Assembly: GCA_963575745.1 (NCBI GenBank)
Contig: CAUYUJ010015515.1
Location: forward strand, 106,393-170,392
DNA: 64,000 bases
Reading direction: 5' to 3'
Source: Prorocentrum cordatum
Taxonomy: Eukaryota > Sar > Dinophyceae > Prorocentrales > Prorocentraceae
Part shown: one piece after another, positions 33,418-44,307 of the stretch
How the letters are laid out: each line of letters starts with the position of its first letter
How positions within the stretch are numbered: position 1 is the stretch's first letter
The notes under the pieces: generated by a model
Told to the model about the DNA's origin: nothing
The model's input: the letters and a program-made list of their open reading frames with translations, nothing else
Databases searched by the model: none
Translations under genes and position numbers: made by a program

Positions 33418-34107
33418 CCTTATACCTAACTTTTCCCTGTCGCACCCCGAGGCCAGTTTTTAGGGCGGGCGGAGCGCTTCGCCTGAGACTTCCTCACCAT
33501 TTATAGCTCTGAAGCTTAAAAAGTGACACCAGCTTCACAGATGGAGGGCGGGTGGTTTTCAAAATGCGGCTCTCGCCTTAGCACCGCCCACATTCGCTTT
33601 AAAAAATTGCTAGAGCTTCACGGAGTGAGGAGAAACCGTTTTCAACATGTGGCTCTCGCCTTAGCGCAGCGCACATTCGTTCTAAAAATCTTCAAGAGCT
33701 TCACGGATTGAGGGCGGCTCCTTTTCAAAATGTGGTTCTCGCCTATAGCGCCACGCACATTCGTTCATCCAATTTGCAATAGTTTCACGGATTCCCACGA
33801 TCAACGTACTAGAAAGTGTGTTTTGGAAGGATTCAGGATTTTGCGGGCGCAACTGTTACGTCGATTCGCGGTGTTGAGATCCCAAGAATGGCGTTCCAGG
33901 ATCGTCAAGACGCAACAGTCAGGTTGATCCGTGGCGTTGGAATCCCGATAACAATGTTTTGGAATGCTTCCGGGTCTTCAAACGGTTGTCTTCAAACGAG
34001 GCAGATCTTTCAATGGACATGAACCGCTGTAGGGGCCTATGAAGAGGGAGCTCGGAGGGAGGGTGTATTCCAACATCGTCGATGGCTCTTGAGTTTACCC
34101 TGGTCCT
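33418..34107 (+). repeat. R1 composite repeat, copy d (complete)
   Basis: Head 33418-33520 (CCTGTCGCACCCCGAG, TTCGCCTGAGACTTCCTCAC), about four 83-bp units (33530-33790), the TCGATTCGCGGTGTTGAG module (33850-33980) and the tail (GGTTGTCTTCAAACG, TTTACCCTGGTCCTCC). It starts at the TCC run ending near 33405 and ends directly in another TCC run at 34107. Confidence 0.85.
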
Positions 34108-34300
34108 CCTCCTCCTCCTCCTCCTCCTCCTCCTCCTCCTCCTCCTCCTCCTCTCCTCCTCCCTCCTCCTCCCTCCCTCCCCTCCCTCCCTCCCTCCCTC
34201 CCTCCCTCCCTCCCTCCCTCCCTCCCTCCCCTTCCCCTCCCTCCCTCCTCCTTCCCCCTCCCTTCCCCCCCTCAACCTTCCCTCCATCCCCCCCCCCCCT
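34107..34300. repeat. (TCC)n passing into (TCCC)n
   Basis: TCC triplets to about 34170, then CCCT tetranucleotides to about 34230, then irregular C/T-rich sequence. Confidence 0.95.
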
Positions 34301-34499
34301 TTTCCTGGCAAGGCGATTGAGCAGGGCACCGTCCGCGGCTACGGCGTGCACGCGGAGGCTCTGTTTGCTGCCCGCCGTGCCCCCGCCCGGCCTCCCGGCC
34401 TGTCCGCCCCCCGTGGCCTCCACGGTAGGAAGAGGGAGGGAGGAGGGAGGGAGGGACTGAGATGCTGCTGAGCGCATTCGGGCGCTAGGCGAGCAGCCC

Positions 34500-34810
34500 C
34501 CCGCCTCCGCTTGGTCCACCGTGACCGCCGCCAGCGCAATGACCACCACAAGCGGCCGCGACCACAACCACGGACCCAGACCACCGCGACCGCCACCAGC
34601 ACGACAACCACTGCCGCCACCACCAACACCACGACGACGATTCTGAACACGACGACCCCCACAACCACCGACGCCACGACCACGACCAGCGCCAGCACGT
34701 TCACCACCGCGACCATCGCCGACCAGCACTTCGACCAAGACCACTGCCAGCACGATGGCGACATGACCACCACCAGTGCTGCTGTCACCACTGACCCGAC
34801 CGCCCCCGCC
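34500..34810 (+). repeat. Imperfect ACC/ACG-rich low-complexity stretch
   Basis: Codons ACC, ACG, ACA and GCC dominate, giving a Thr-rich frame on the plus strand (34511-35014, 167 codons) and a Val-rich frame on the minus strand. A Thr-rich secreted protein segment is possible, but no signal peptide or flanking domain supports it. Confidence 0.4.
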
Positions 34811-34959
34811 CCCGGCCGCCCCTCTCCTTTCCTCTCCCTGCCCCCACCGGGCCGCCCTTGCTGCCGCACGCGCCTGGCGCTTCGCCTCCGCCTTCTTCCT
34901 CGCCCCTCCCTTACCTCCTCTGCATTTCTCCTTGCACAACTCAGTGAATTATTAGAAAC

Positions 34960-35215
34960 TGCGCTTAGAGGCGGAAAGCCACTGGACCAGCTCTTCAAGA
35001 GCTGTGTCCGGTAGATGGCGTTTTTTGTGGCTAGGGACCGGGGACCATAACACCAACGCCTGGAGGTCCCCCTTGGTGAAGGGGGTGGGGACCCACTCGG
35101 GTGCTTCGGGGCTTTAGGGGGGAAGAAAGAGGGAGGAAGGAGGGATGAGGGACTACCAATGTGCTGGGAATGCCCCTCGGGGCTGCGACCGCCCCGCCGC
35201 GTGCGCCGCTGCACC
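34960..35215. other. No recognisable gene
   Basis: Nothing recognised; a purine-rich tract follows at 35218-35325. A 44-base block with CATTGGCGGACAGACTGCTG is duplicated at about 35360 and 35550. Confidence 0.4.
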
Positions 35216-35819
35216 GGAAGGAGGGGGAGGACGAAGAGGACAAGGAGAAGGGGGGGAAGAGAGAGAGAGAGAGAACGAGGGAAGACGAAGAGCAGGAGGA
35301 GGAGGAGGAGGAGAAGGAGGAAGAGTAGGTCCCATGCCCCGCTCCGTTCTCTCATGTTTCCATTGGCGGACAGACTGCTGTCACACCCCGCGCAGATTCG
35401 GATGCGGGCGGGAAGGGAAGCGCCAGCCTTCGGTCGCCTGAGCCGAGGGATGGCTGGCCGCGCGCGGAGCGAGGAGGAGGGAGCCAAGTAATGTGTCTGG
35501 GAGACAGGAAGTTGGTCCCCTGCCTCGTTCCGTGCTTTCCTTGTCTCCATTGGCGGACAGACTGCTGTCACACCAATGGGAAAACCAATGAAAAATGGAG
35601 AGAGCCGTGACCGGATATCCCTCGACGAGCGTGGTCTGCGTTAGGGCTCGTCCTCGGAGGCCTCGCAAAAGGCCTCGGCCAACGCCCGTGACTCGATCTT
35701 GGACGGCGGAATACGCCATGACGCGGCCGGCTTGGATGGCGAGGACATATCAATGGCTGCAACCATGATCCACGACTCTTCTGTCAGCGCCACCTCCGGC
35801 CACGTCGCTCCGCCTCGGC

Positions 35820-36239
35820 ATGGGCCTCGACCCGTTGGAGGAGGCTGCGCGCGCGGTTCGCAGAAGCCGCGCGGGCAAAGGCGACGCCGCCGAGCCCGAT
35901 CTCGCGGCGGCCGAGGAGGCGGCGAGGGCGACAACAGCGGGGGGAAAGGGCTGGGACCAGGTCATGACCCAGGCCACCTCAGACGCCGATAGGCCATGGC
36001 TCGTCGACACCGCGGCCCCTGCGAATATCGGCCTCGCGCAGCTCATGAACGACAACGCCCTCCGATCCTCTTCACGGGGGGCCCAGGCCGCGGGCGCGCG
36101 GGAGCTGCAGGCCGCGGCTGGCAGCTTGCGCGCAGAGATGCGCCACCGTCGGGCCTGGCGGGGAGGGCCCGGGTCCGCGCGCAGCACGTCGACGAGCACG
36201 CGAACGGCGGCGCCCCCAAGGACGAAGGAGCGCGCATGA
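35820..36239 (+). CDS. Weak candidate coding frame, Ala-rich
   Basis: 139 codons from the ATG at 35820. It reads MGLDPLEEAARAVRRSRAGK, an Ala/Glu-rich helical segment (EPDLAAAEEAARATTAGGK), then WDQVMTQATSD and INIG/LAQLMND-like sequence. The first 90 residues look protein-like; the rest is Arg/Ser-rich. The opposite strand is also open. No family recognised. Confidence 0.3.
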   Translation: MGLDPLEEAARAVRRSRAGKGDAAEPDLAAAEEAARATTAGGKGWDQVMTQATSDADRPWLVDTAAPANIGLAQLMNDNALRSSSRGAQAAGARELQAAAGSLRAEMRHRRAWRGGPGSARSTSTSTRTAAPPRTKERA

Positions 36240-36731
36240 CGGCGCTCACGCAGTATGTCCAGCACGCCGCAGCGCGGGGCGGCCCTGGAGCTCCGCGGGC
36301 TGCCCATGACGGCGGCCCTCCGTGCGCGGGATGCCAGAATCCTACCGCGGGCGCGCGGGGCGACGCCACCCCCCCTCCTCATCGCCCGCCACGATTGAAT
36401 GCCGCCCAGGACTGGTGAGCCAGCCGCCTTCTGGACATCGACACACCTACGCGGAGGATCCCCCTCTGGAAACTCAGCTCCCCGCGGCGGCCCCCCACTC
36501 AGACCCTCAGAGCAGCGGCGGAAATTGCGGCCAGGATCAAATCAATTTCGACGGGGCCCCAGCCCAGCCGAGCTGTTGCGCACTTTTCGCACGCGCGCCC
36601 TCCATCTTTGAAGTTGGCGCGCTGTCCCCCTACAGTTATCAGGAGCCCGCGCACGCGCCGGCCCAGGCGGGCAGGAAGCGGCGCATTCGCGCATACCTGA
36701 CGGAAGGCGGTCGCCCCCCGGCTGGCGGAGG

Positions 36732-37445
36732 TTGACATGGGATGGCGCGGCCTTGAGGCGGCCGGCCACCCACCGCGGGGCGACGGCACGACGCTCCAGG
36801 CGGCGACCACAACAGCGAGCCCGTGGTCAGCCATCTGGGCGCGGGCACAGCTGCGCCTCCAGGGCCGCCCCACCACGCGCACGACCGCCTCCCGAGCTAC
36901 GCGCGCGCGGTGCGGAGAGTCCATCTCCCGCGACGGGCCCCACGGGATGCCGCCATGAGGAGGCGTTCCGCGAATTCGCGCGCGGCGCGACGTGGGCGGA
37001 AGTTCCGCCAGCGGCCATCATCATTGGATTGCGCGCGGACTCACACGTCGAGACGGGAGTGGCAGTCGCCGCGAACTGGGTTCGGAAGGCCCACGCCGCG
37101 GCGACAGCCGGTCCAGACACGGCGTCAGCCGCGGCCGCTGGCGCCGCCCGGCCGCATCACCGCCACCCCCACCACCTGCGCCCCGCCGTCGCCGCCTCTG
37201 GGCGCCGCAGCCAGGCCGCTGGACGCAGCTGGCGGGCCGCAAAGGGCCTCTCTGGGCGCCCCCGCGCCGCGCCCCCAGAGCCGCCACCTGCGCCCCGCCG
37301 CCGGCTGGCCAGCACCTGCGCTGAGCCTGCGGGCTGCCCGGTGCCGCGCTGGCCTGGGGTCCCGAGGAAACGATCCTCCGTGAGCGTCCAATTCGGCGTC
37401 GAGGCAAAGTCGCGCCTTCGTCGGCAACCCATCGGCCCAGACTGA
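36732..37445 (+). CDS. Weak candidate coding frame
   Basis: 237 codons in very GC-rich DNA. Only residues about 75-130 (HEEAFREFARGATWAEVPPA, IIIGLRADSHVETGVAVAAN) look like folded protein. All three frames are open for long stretches, so this may be chance. Confidence 0.25.
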   Translation: MTWDGAALRRPATHRGATARRSRRRPQQRARGQPSGRGHSCASRAAPPRARPPPELRARGAESPSPATGPTGCRHEEAFREFARGATWAEVPPAAIIIGLRADSHVETGVAVAANWVRKAHAAATAGPDTASAAAAGAARPHHRHPHHLRPAVAASGRRSQAAGRSWRAAKGLSGRPRAAPPEPPPAPRRRLASTCAEPAGCPVPRWPGVPRKRSSVSVQFGVEAKSRLRRQPIGPD

Positions 37446-37539
37446 GTCGCTGGCAGAGCCACGGAGCCCGTTTAGAACTTCTTTTTGTCAAAAGTTCGCC
37501 TGCCTGCCGTCGAAGCCCCCGCGGCACCAGGCGCTGGCG

Positions 37540-37834
37540 AAAAAGGCAGGGGCGAGGGCGAGGAGCAGGAGGAGACCGAGGAGGGAAGAGGCGGCAGCAG
37601 CAGCGGGAGGGGCAGGTGCAAGGCAGGGGGGGCTGGAGGAGAGGGGGAGGCAATTGGAGGAGAAAAGGAAATTATGGCGCAGAGACAAGAGAAGGAGTTG
37701 GAGCTGAAGAAGGAGAGGGAGAAGAGGGAGAGGAGGAAGAAGAGGAGAAGGAGGAGGAGGAGGAGGAGCAGGCAGCGGAGGAGGAGGAGGAGGAGGAGGA
37801 GGCAGAGGAGGAGGAGGAGGAGGAGGAGGAGGAG

Positions 37835-37884
<50 letters not shown>

Positions 37885-37897
37885 TGAGGGTGCTAGC

Positions 37898-37960
<63 letters not shown>

Positions 37961-38115
37961 GGCACCTGCGATGGCGACGAGGACGAGGGCGAGCACGATT
38001 ACGGGGACGATTCCGAGGACGAGGAAGAGGAGGACGAGGAGCAGGAGGACGAGGAGGAGGAGGAGAAGGAGGAGGAGGAGGAAGAGGAGGAGGAAAAAGA
38101 CAGCAGCAGCAGCAG
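37540..38115. repeat. Long (GGA)n-(GAC)n compound tract
   Basis: GGA with GAA and GCA variants to about 37830, pure GAC at 37831-37880, one short interruption (GAGGGTGCTAGC), GAC again to about 37960, then GGA/GAC mixtures. Frames encode Asp/Glu runs on one strand and Ser, Val or Arg runs on the other. Confidence 0.95.
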
Positions 38116-38119
38116 CGTG

Positions 38120-40235
38120 GGATGGACTGGTGAGTGCCTTGGGGAAGTCGGAGGAGGGGAAATAGAAGGAGAGGGTGTTGTCGAGGAGGAGAGAGCAGTA
38201 TCCTGGCCAGTGGGCAGGGGGTGCGAGAAGGGGAGGGCGGGGCCCGCAAGCGGCACAGCCTTCTGCAGGCCCGCACCAAAGTCCTGGCGCGGAAGCTGCT
38301 GGACAGGCGGCCCGCGCCCGCGGCGTGGCTGGCGCCTCATAGCCTGCCGCGGCCGCTGGAGCCGGAGGCGGCGCTGGGGGGGGGGCGGGTCTGCGAAGGG
38401 AGATCCGCATCGAGCAGTTTGGCCCTCTGCGTGCTTGGGCGTGGCGCCCCTGCGGCTCCCCGAAGGCCGCGCCACAGGCCACACTTGCTTGCTCTGCGTT
38501 TGGTCATATGCGGGGGGGGGGGGGGGGCCATCCCCCCGCCGACAGCACCTGAATCGACCCCCGTCGCGGGCCAAAAATTGTTTCGGGACGTCGACCCCTG
38601 TCGGCCAACGCCACCCGCCGCAAAAACCGGACCCCGGGCCCACTGGCGCGGAAAGGGTGAGGTTGACTCCCGTCGGAGGGGGAGCCCCCCACGCTTACTG
38701 CCAAACGCAAAGTGGGGTCACGCTTGCGTGTGGCCGGATGAAGGAGAGGGGCTTTGGAGGAGAAGGGCCCCCGAAGGTTCCTCTCCCTTTCGTCGGACCC
38801 CCCAGGCCCTCCAGTCCCGCAGAGCACCTGAATGGAAATCTGGTTCCCTCGGCGGCGCGCCCCGGGGGGGGGGAAGTCGGAAGGGGCAGGCCTCCCGCGA
38901 AGGCGACGCAACTTCTCAGAAGCCCCCGGGCCGTCCGAGAAGCCGCCTGCGTCTTCGGCGAAGGCTTCGTAAATGTCCCCCCGAAGGCTGGAGGCCTCCA
39001 GGCCTCCGAGAAGGCCCGCCCCCTCTGCCTTCCCCCCCCCCTTGGGGCTCGCCGCCGATCCCGGGGAAGCCCCCAGGGCCCAGGACCGGGTTCCTCTGGG
39101 ACCTCGTCCCTTCTTCGCGCGACCGAGAGCCAGCACGGGCACGGGTGCTTGAAGCTCCGCGCGGATGGACAGGGGACGATGTTGGATCTTGAAGTACCAC
39201 ACATGGCAAGGCAGCTCAGTCCGCAGAGGGCATGGGAGTAGGGTTGACATGGCACCAGACCTTTCCCCCCCCCCCCCAAAAAAAAAAAACGCACAAGACC
39301 CCAGGGATGAAACCTCCCCAATTGATGGGGGTCGGCGCTGGAGCTTCCCTCCCCGCGCCACTGGGCGGCGCCTTCCAGGGCACCACCCCCAGCGCGCCCC
39401 GCGCAGTGGGGAACGGGTGGTGGGGAGGAGGACCCAGCGCCGACCGAAGGAGTCCGAGCGGACCTCCAGCATGTCATGTTCACGCAGGTCGTTAGTGGTC
39501 GCCTCCTGGCGAAGCGCGCGCCACCACCAGGCATCCACAGGCCCCCGTCGGGCGAGACCGTGGCGTTTGGACCCATATAAAAGCCGGGTGGTGTTGTCCT
39601 CTCTCTCTCTCTCTCTTTCTCCTCTTTCGCTCGCCTCCGATCAGGGACACGAACCCAGCGGCGCATCAAGGTAGGCGAGTCTTGTCGGAAGGGACCCCCC
39701 CTCCTTCCACACCTGGCGGGGGCCTCTCGGAGGGCAGGGGGGGGCCTCCCAGAAGCAGGGGGGGGCCTGCTGGAACGCCACCCCCCTCGCGGGCAGCTGC
39801 TGGGAGGAACCTGAGACCTCGGCAAGACGCCACGACTGGCAATCCGTGACCCGAGCCCGCGCCTCCCGAGGTCGTGTGTCGGGCCCAGGGGCATTCAGTG
39901 AGGCAGCCCCCGCCGCGAGGGCCAGGCGAGCTCTGAGGCGGAGCGCCCTGGTCGGTTTCGGGCGAATGGGCCATCTGCAAAGGGGGTTTCATACATGTTC
40001 GCACCAGTTCGTGCCATTGTTCGCGCGGAATACGCACGTCGTACAACATCAGCACGCGTGGCTGCGACGCGCCATGCGCCTCAGGATGAACTGCTGCACG
40101 GTTTCTGCGCGACCCCGTGACGAAAGACCCCATTTGCCCGGAATCAACCTGGAGGTTAGGGCGTTGGAGGTCGACAGGAGGAGGCGGAAGCGCCGCCCGC
40201 TGCCGCCCCTTTCCCCCCCCCTTTACCTCCCGAAC
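38120..40235. other. GC-rich stretch, no gene supported
   Basis: Contains a run of about 18 G at 38510-38527, a run of 13 C followed by 11 A at 39265-39288, a short CT run at 39600-39617 and nested GAGGCCTCC palindromes near 38990. The sequence around 38910-39020 (TTCTCAGAAGCC, GAGAAGGCC) recalls the hairpin element of 19506. Long open frames on both strands (up to 399 codons) show no domain. Confidence 0.35.
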
Positions 40236-40379
40236 AGCAGCAAGGAGGAGGAGGAGGCGGAGGAGGAGGAGAAGGAGTGATGGGTTCGATTAGCTATTGG
40301 AAGGTGCGCTCACACTCTATGTCAGCGAGGTGGCCTGCTGAATCCGAAGGCCTCTACCCCAGATGCCTCTGGACCTCTG

Positions 40380-40535
40380 AGGCGGATTCGGAGGAGGTCC
40401 CGTCTTGGGCCGTCTTGGGACCTTGCGGCCTTCGGGGGGGCCTCTTTGGCTCCTGCGAGGCCCTCTGCGGGTTGAGGTGGGACCGTCTTGAGCCGAAAAA
40501 GTTTGAAACCACGCCAACCATCAACAGAAGTCACG
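40380..40535 (+). repeat. GGCCGTCTTGG minisatellite, block 2a
   Basis: Shows GGGCCGTCTTGGG and GGGGCCTCTTTGG words. It lies immediately upstream of the leader relicts of the cysteine-repeat gene. The companion block is 41690-42130. Confidence 0.7.
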
Positions 40536-40580
40536 TCCTTTGCCGTCTTGGCTCAAGCTTTCGGCTCACGCTGGCTCAGG
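40536..40580 (+). other. Series of decayed spliced-leader relicts
   Basis: The first, 40536-40557, starts TCC and ends TTGGCTCAAG, matching 18 of 22 leader positions. It is followed without a gap by CTTTCGGCTCACG (40558-40570) and CTGGCTCAGG (40571-40580), which look like shortened copies of the leader's 3' half. The ATG is nine bases further on. Stacked, progressively shortened relicts are the known signature of repeated rounds of trans-splicing and reinsertion in dinoflagellates. The adjacent minisatellite also contains CCGTCTTGG, which weakens the first copy. Confidence 0.6.
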
Positions 40581-40588
40581 AGAAGTTG

Positions 40589-41566
40589 ATGCGCTTGGCA
40601 CTTGGGTCCCAACTTTGTGGCGTGAGCGCTATGGCCGCTGTGCTGGGCAAACTGGCCGCCGTTGCGCCACTCGTGCCCGCCCTCGCCCACGGAGGATGCG
40701 TGAAAGACACGGGCGGCAGTTGCAGTTTCTGGGGGTGCGATGCAACGAGGAATGCTTCCTGCGTGGACGGCAGGTGCATGTGCCAGGACGACCTATGCTC
40801 TTTCAGCGGAGCGTGCGTGCGACCCGCATCGGCAGCACCAACAGCACCAGTCTGCGAGAGGGACACAGGTGGTACTTGCCGTTGGTTAGGTTGCCATGAA
40901 TCCAGGGGCCTTACTTTGTGTAGCACCGACTACAGGTGCGTTTGCCAGGATGGACTTTGTTCCACCACCACAGGGGCTTGCGCACCTGCAGCAGCAGCAC
41001 CAACACCGACACCATTGGAATCAACCACAGAAGCACCAGTTTGCGAGAAGGACACAGGCAAGGATTGTCTTTTCTTCAGTTGCGACGCATCGTTGGGTTC
41101 GACGTCGTGCATCCACGGCAGGTGTTTCTGCCAGGGTGACCTTTGTTCCATGCACGGGTCTTGCCTACCAGCTCCAGCACCGGCATCGCCAGCACCAACG
41201 GCAGCAGCTTGCGAGAGGGACACAGGTGGTACTTGCCGTTGGTTAGGTTGCCATGAATCCAGGGGCCCTACTTTGTGTAGCATCGGCTACAGGTGCGTCT
41301 GCCAGGATGGGCTTTGTTCCACCACCAAAGGGACCTGCGTACCCGAAGAAGCACCAACGCCGACACCACGTCAGGGTGACCTTCGGTACATCAACGGGTC
41401 TTGCTCACCAGCTCCGGCACCGCCATCGCATGCACCAGAACCAGTATGTTGCGGCATCTTTATTCAGTCGATTCGTTCATTCCGCCAGCCCATACAGCAT
41501 CATCGCCGGCAATTGCTTGCTTCTCGCTTGGGCATAGAAGGTGGTGGATGGCGGTCGTTTCCCTGA
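40589..41566 (+). CDS. Secreted protein with eight-cysteine repeats
   Basis: 325 codons, no introns. Residues 15-35 (MAAVLGKLAAVAPLVPALAH) form a signal peptide, so the ATG at 40631 may be the true start; the ATG at 40589 is in the same frame. Four repeats follow, at residues 37-76, 89-131, 152-192 and 208-250, each with eight cysteines spaced C-x7-C-x4-C-x7/8-C-x4/5-C-x-C-x4-C-x5/6-C, a DTGG or DTGK motif after the first Cys and CxCQxxLC near the end. Linkers are Pro/Ala/Thr-rich. Repeats 1 and 3 are one type, 2 and 4 another. A fifth, shortened repeat (262-272, RQGDLRYINGSC) has lost its front and two cysteines. From memory, DTGGTC-type repeats are common in dinoflagellate proteins of unknown function. 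Extracellular disulfide-bonded modules are inferred. The last 35 residues look decayed. Confidence 0.75.
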   Translation: MRLALGSQLCGVSAMAAVLGKLAAVAPLVPALAHGGCVKDTGGSCSFWGCDATRNASCVDGRCMCQDDLCSFSGACVRPASAAPTAPVCERDTGGTCRWLGCHESRGLTLCSTDYRCVCQDGLCSTTTGACAPAAAAPTPTPLESTTEAPVCEKDTGKDCLFFSCDASLGSTSCIHGRCFCQGDLCSMHGSCLPAPAPASPAPTAAACERDTGGTCRWLGCHESRGPTLCSIGYRCVCQDGLCSTTKGTCVPEEAPTPTPRQGDLRYINGSCSPAPAPPSHAPEPVCCGIFIQSIRSFRQPIQHHRRQLLASRLGIEGGGWRSFP

Positions 41567-41689
41567 ACCTCGCTTGGGGGAGAAACAGCTGCAGGGTAGT
41601 TGAAAGGCAAAAATCAGCGGAACACGCCCTCACCAAAGTTTCGTCTGCGGATGCCGCCCTCATGCCTGGATCGTGGGCTAGAGGCGCGT

Positions 41690-42130
41690 TGTATGCCTTT
41701 CGGGTTCTGTTGGGATGCCTCTCGGGGGTCTCTTGGAGGCATGGGGGGCATCCTGCGGGATTCCTGGGGCCTCTTGGCGGCCTCTGTAGGGGCCTCTTTA
41801 AGGCATCGTGGGGGTAAATTGGAGCATCTTGGGGGTCTCTTGGGCTTTCTCGGGAGGTTCTTGGAACCGTCTTAGGAAGTTTCTTGGGCTGTCATGGGGT
41901 CCTCGTGGACCGTCTTGGGCTGTCGGAAGCCCGGAGAAGCGAGATCGCTAATATTTTCAAAGACCTCAGAGGAGGCAATGTTTGTTGCATATTGGGTCCC
42001 TCTTGGGTCGTCTGTGGGGCATTTGGGGCCGTCTTGCTGCCATATTAGGCCGTCGTGGAACGCTCTTCGGCCGTCTCGGGGCCTTTGGACTTCCTTTGGG
42101 CTTTCCTGGAATTGTACCGGGGAGGTCCGG
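41690..42130 (+). repeat. GGCCGTCTTGG minisatellite, block 2b
   Basis: Units such as CCTCTTGGCGGCCTC and GGGCCGTCTTGC. The embedded GTCGGAAGCCCGGAGAAGCG motif is at 41924, as in the other blocks. Together with 40380-40535 it brackets the cysteine-repeat gene. Confidence 0.8.
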
Positions 42131-42134
42131 CATC

Positions 42135-42615
42135 TCTGACAGGACTCTCCGAGAACTTACTGGGACCTGCGCGGGGGACTTGCGCGGGTATTTTTTCTCC
42201 AGGGACCCCCCGGGGGCCGCCACGCGCGCGCGAACTAGCAACAGATGAATATTCTCGACCTCTTAGCAGAGATTCTAGCACGCCTTTGGCCCGTTGCGCT
42301 GGCGAATTTTTGGAGTTCTGGCCAGTTGCGCAGTGATACTACGGACGTGCTTTCGCAAACCAGTCTCAGCGCTTGACCTGAGGCTGGCAGAACCCCTCAA
42401 CCCGCAGATTGCAGCTGGCACTTGAGCTAGATGGAGCTCAGGTCCTCTGGGCTGTCGGACTGGCGCCCTGGGGCATGGCGAACCGATACGCACCCGTTCC
42501 GGGACAACACCTGATCATCCTGCTGTGGTACGTACTTCCGTGCCGTGAACCGCCCTCTTGATTGATAGGTGCATCTTTGCAGGCGACGCCTCTTCCTCCT
42601 CCCCCCACAAAAAGC
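42135..42615. other. No recognisable gene
   Basis: Unique-looking sequence between the minisatellite and the first P unit. No motif recognised. Confidence 0.35.
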
Positions 42616-42618
42616 ATA

Positions 42619-44136
42619 TCCTGGCGAAGGACCCAACTATATGCAATTGTCAGTACCTGATGGCAGGTGGGACGAAGCATGGGCAAACTCATTATGAGGC
42701 CACGGCACGTGTCAGTTGCAATGCCGACATGAGCGGGGGGGAGCATGTGGACACCGCCGCGAGGCCTTTGGTAGAGCTCCCTCAATGGGTCGGGGGAGAC
42801 GCACGTGATCACAGCCACTGGGGCCTTCGGTGGAGCGCCTAGGAGCGCTTGTGGGAGCGCCTGGAGAGCGCCTAGAAAGCGCCTGGGAATGCTTGGGAGC
42901 GCCTGGCTTGGGAGCGCCTGGGAGCGCTTGAGCGGGAGCGCCTGGGAGAACCTGGGAGCGCCTGGGAGCGACAGGGAAGCATTTGGGAGACCTGACAAGC
43001 GCCTGGAGCGTCTGGGAGCGCGCTGGGAACGCCTGGGAGCGCCGGCGAGCGCTTGGGAGCGCCTGGGAGGGCCGCCAGCACCTGGAGGCGGCGGGGAAGC
43101 GCTTGGGGGAGCGCCGTGGAACGCCTGGGCATGGGAGCGTTTGTGGGGGCGCGTGGTGGGCGCCTGGAGAGCGCTTAAGAACGCTTGGGAACGCTTGGGA
43201 ACGCTTGGGAGCACCCGAGACCGCATAGGAGCGCCTGGGAGAACCTGGGGGCGCCTGGGAAGCGCCTGGGAGCGCTTGGAAGCGCCTGGGAGCGCCTGGG
43301 AGCGCTTGGGGGCGCCTGGAAGCGCCTGGGTGCGCTTGGGAACGCCTGGGAGCGCCAGAAACGCCTGGGAGCGTCGGGGAAGCGCTTGGGAACCGCCTGG
43401 GAGCGTTTGAAAGCGCTTGGGAGCGCCTGGGAAGCGCTGGAGCTTGGGAGCGTCAGGGAGCGCTTGGGACTGCTTGGGAGCCACTGGGGGCGCGAACGCA
43501 GGTGGTCACAGCCACTGGAGCTTTTGGTGGCGCTCCCTGTGGGGCCACGAAGCGCTATACTGGATGGCGCGGACGCATGTGGTCACAGCCACTGGGGCTT
43601 TCGGTGGAGCTCCCTATGGTGCCACGAAACGCTCGACTGGGTGGCGCAGACGCATGTGGTCACAGCCACTAGGGCCCCTATGGGACCATGAAACGCTGTA
43701 TTGTCGTGCGCGGACGCATGTGGTCACTGCCACTGGGGCCTCACCGGTGAGCTCCCTTCGGGACCACGAAACGCTGTATTCTCGTGCGCGGACGCATGTA
43801 GTCACAGCCACTGGGCCCTTCGGTGGAGTCCCATTATGGGGCCACGTAACGCTGTATTCTCGTGCGCGGACGCGTGTGGTCACAGCCACTGACTGGGGCC
43901 TTCGGTGGAGCTCCCCTTGGGGCCACGACACGGTGTACTGGGTGACGCGGACGCATGTGGTCACAGTCATTGGGGCTTTCGGTGTAGCTCCCTACGTAAC
44001 CACGAAACGTTGTATTGGGTGCGGAGGGCAGAAGCAGGGATGGGAGGATGGGGAGGATGGGCGAGGAGGAGAGGGAGGAGGAGGAACGCGGGGCGCTGTC
44101 TCTTCAAAACGAGACCCAATACCACAGGATGTTAAG
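42619..44136 (+). repeat. P repeat 2: leader, decamer array, 77-bp array, trailer
   Basis: Leader from 42619 (CCTGGCGAAGGACCCAAC, later CATGTGGACACCGCCGC). From about 42838 to 43490 a degenerate decamer GGGAGCGCCT with variants is inserted. About seven 77-bp units follow (43500-44025) with GCATGTGGTCACAGCCACTG and CTTCGGTGGAGCTCCC. The trailer (44028-44136) starts with GCAGAAGCAGGGATGGG, contains GGA triplets, and ends with GGGGCGCTGTCTCTTCAAAA and CCACAGGATG. The next unit has the same leader and trailer. Confidence 0.85.
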
Positions 44137-44307
44137 AAAAAAACACCAGCTGAAGACACGCGGTGTTGATGCGATGTTAGCCCCCTCTGAAGGCCGTTTT
44201 AGGAGAGGAGCAGCAGCACGGGCAGCCGGAAGGGCGGGCGCTCCCTCCACTGGATGCGCTTGGGGAGTCTGGGGTGTTCTCAGGGATCCGACGCTTCCAA
44301 AAAAATA

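Noticed and set aside
34511-35014. Thr-rich secreted protein
   Set aside because: No signal peptide or folded neighbour; the composition follows from an ACC/ACG low-complexity tract. Listed only as a repeat.
39570-39582. TATA-like word CATATAAAAGC before a CT run
   Set aside because: Dinoflagellate promoters generally lack a canonical TATA box, and no supported gene starts downstream.
38504-39894. Long minus-strand frames of 344 and 399 codons
   Set aside because: They overlap each other in different phases and cross homopolymer runs at 38510 and 39265; no recognisable domain.
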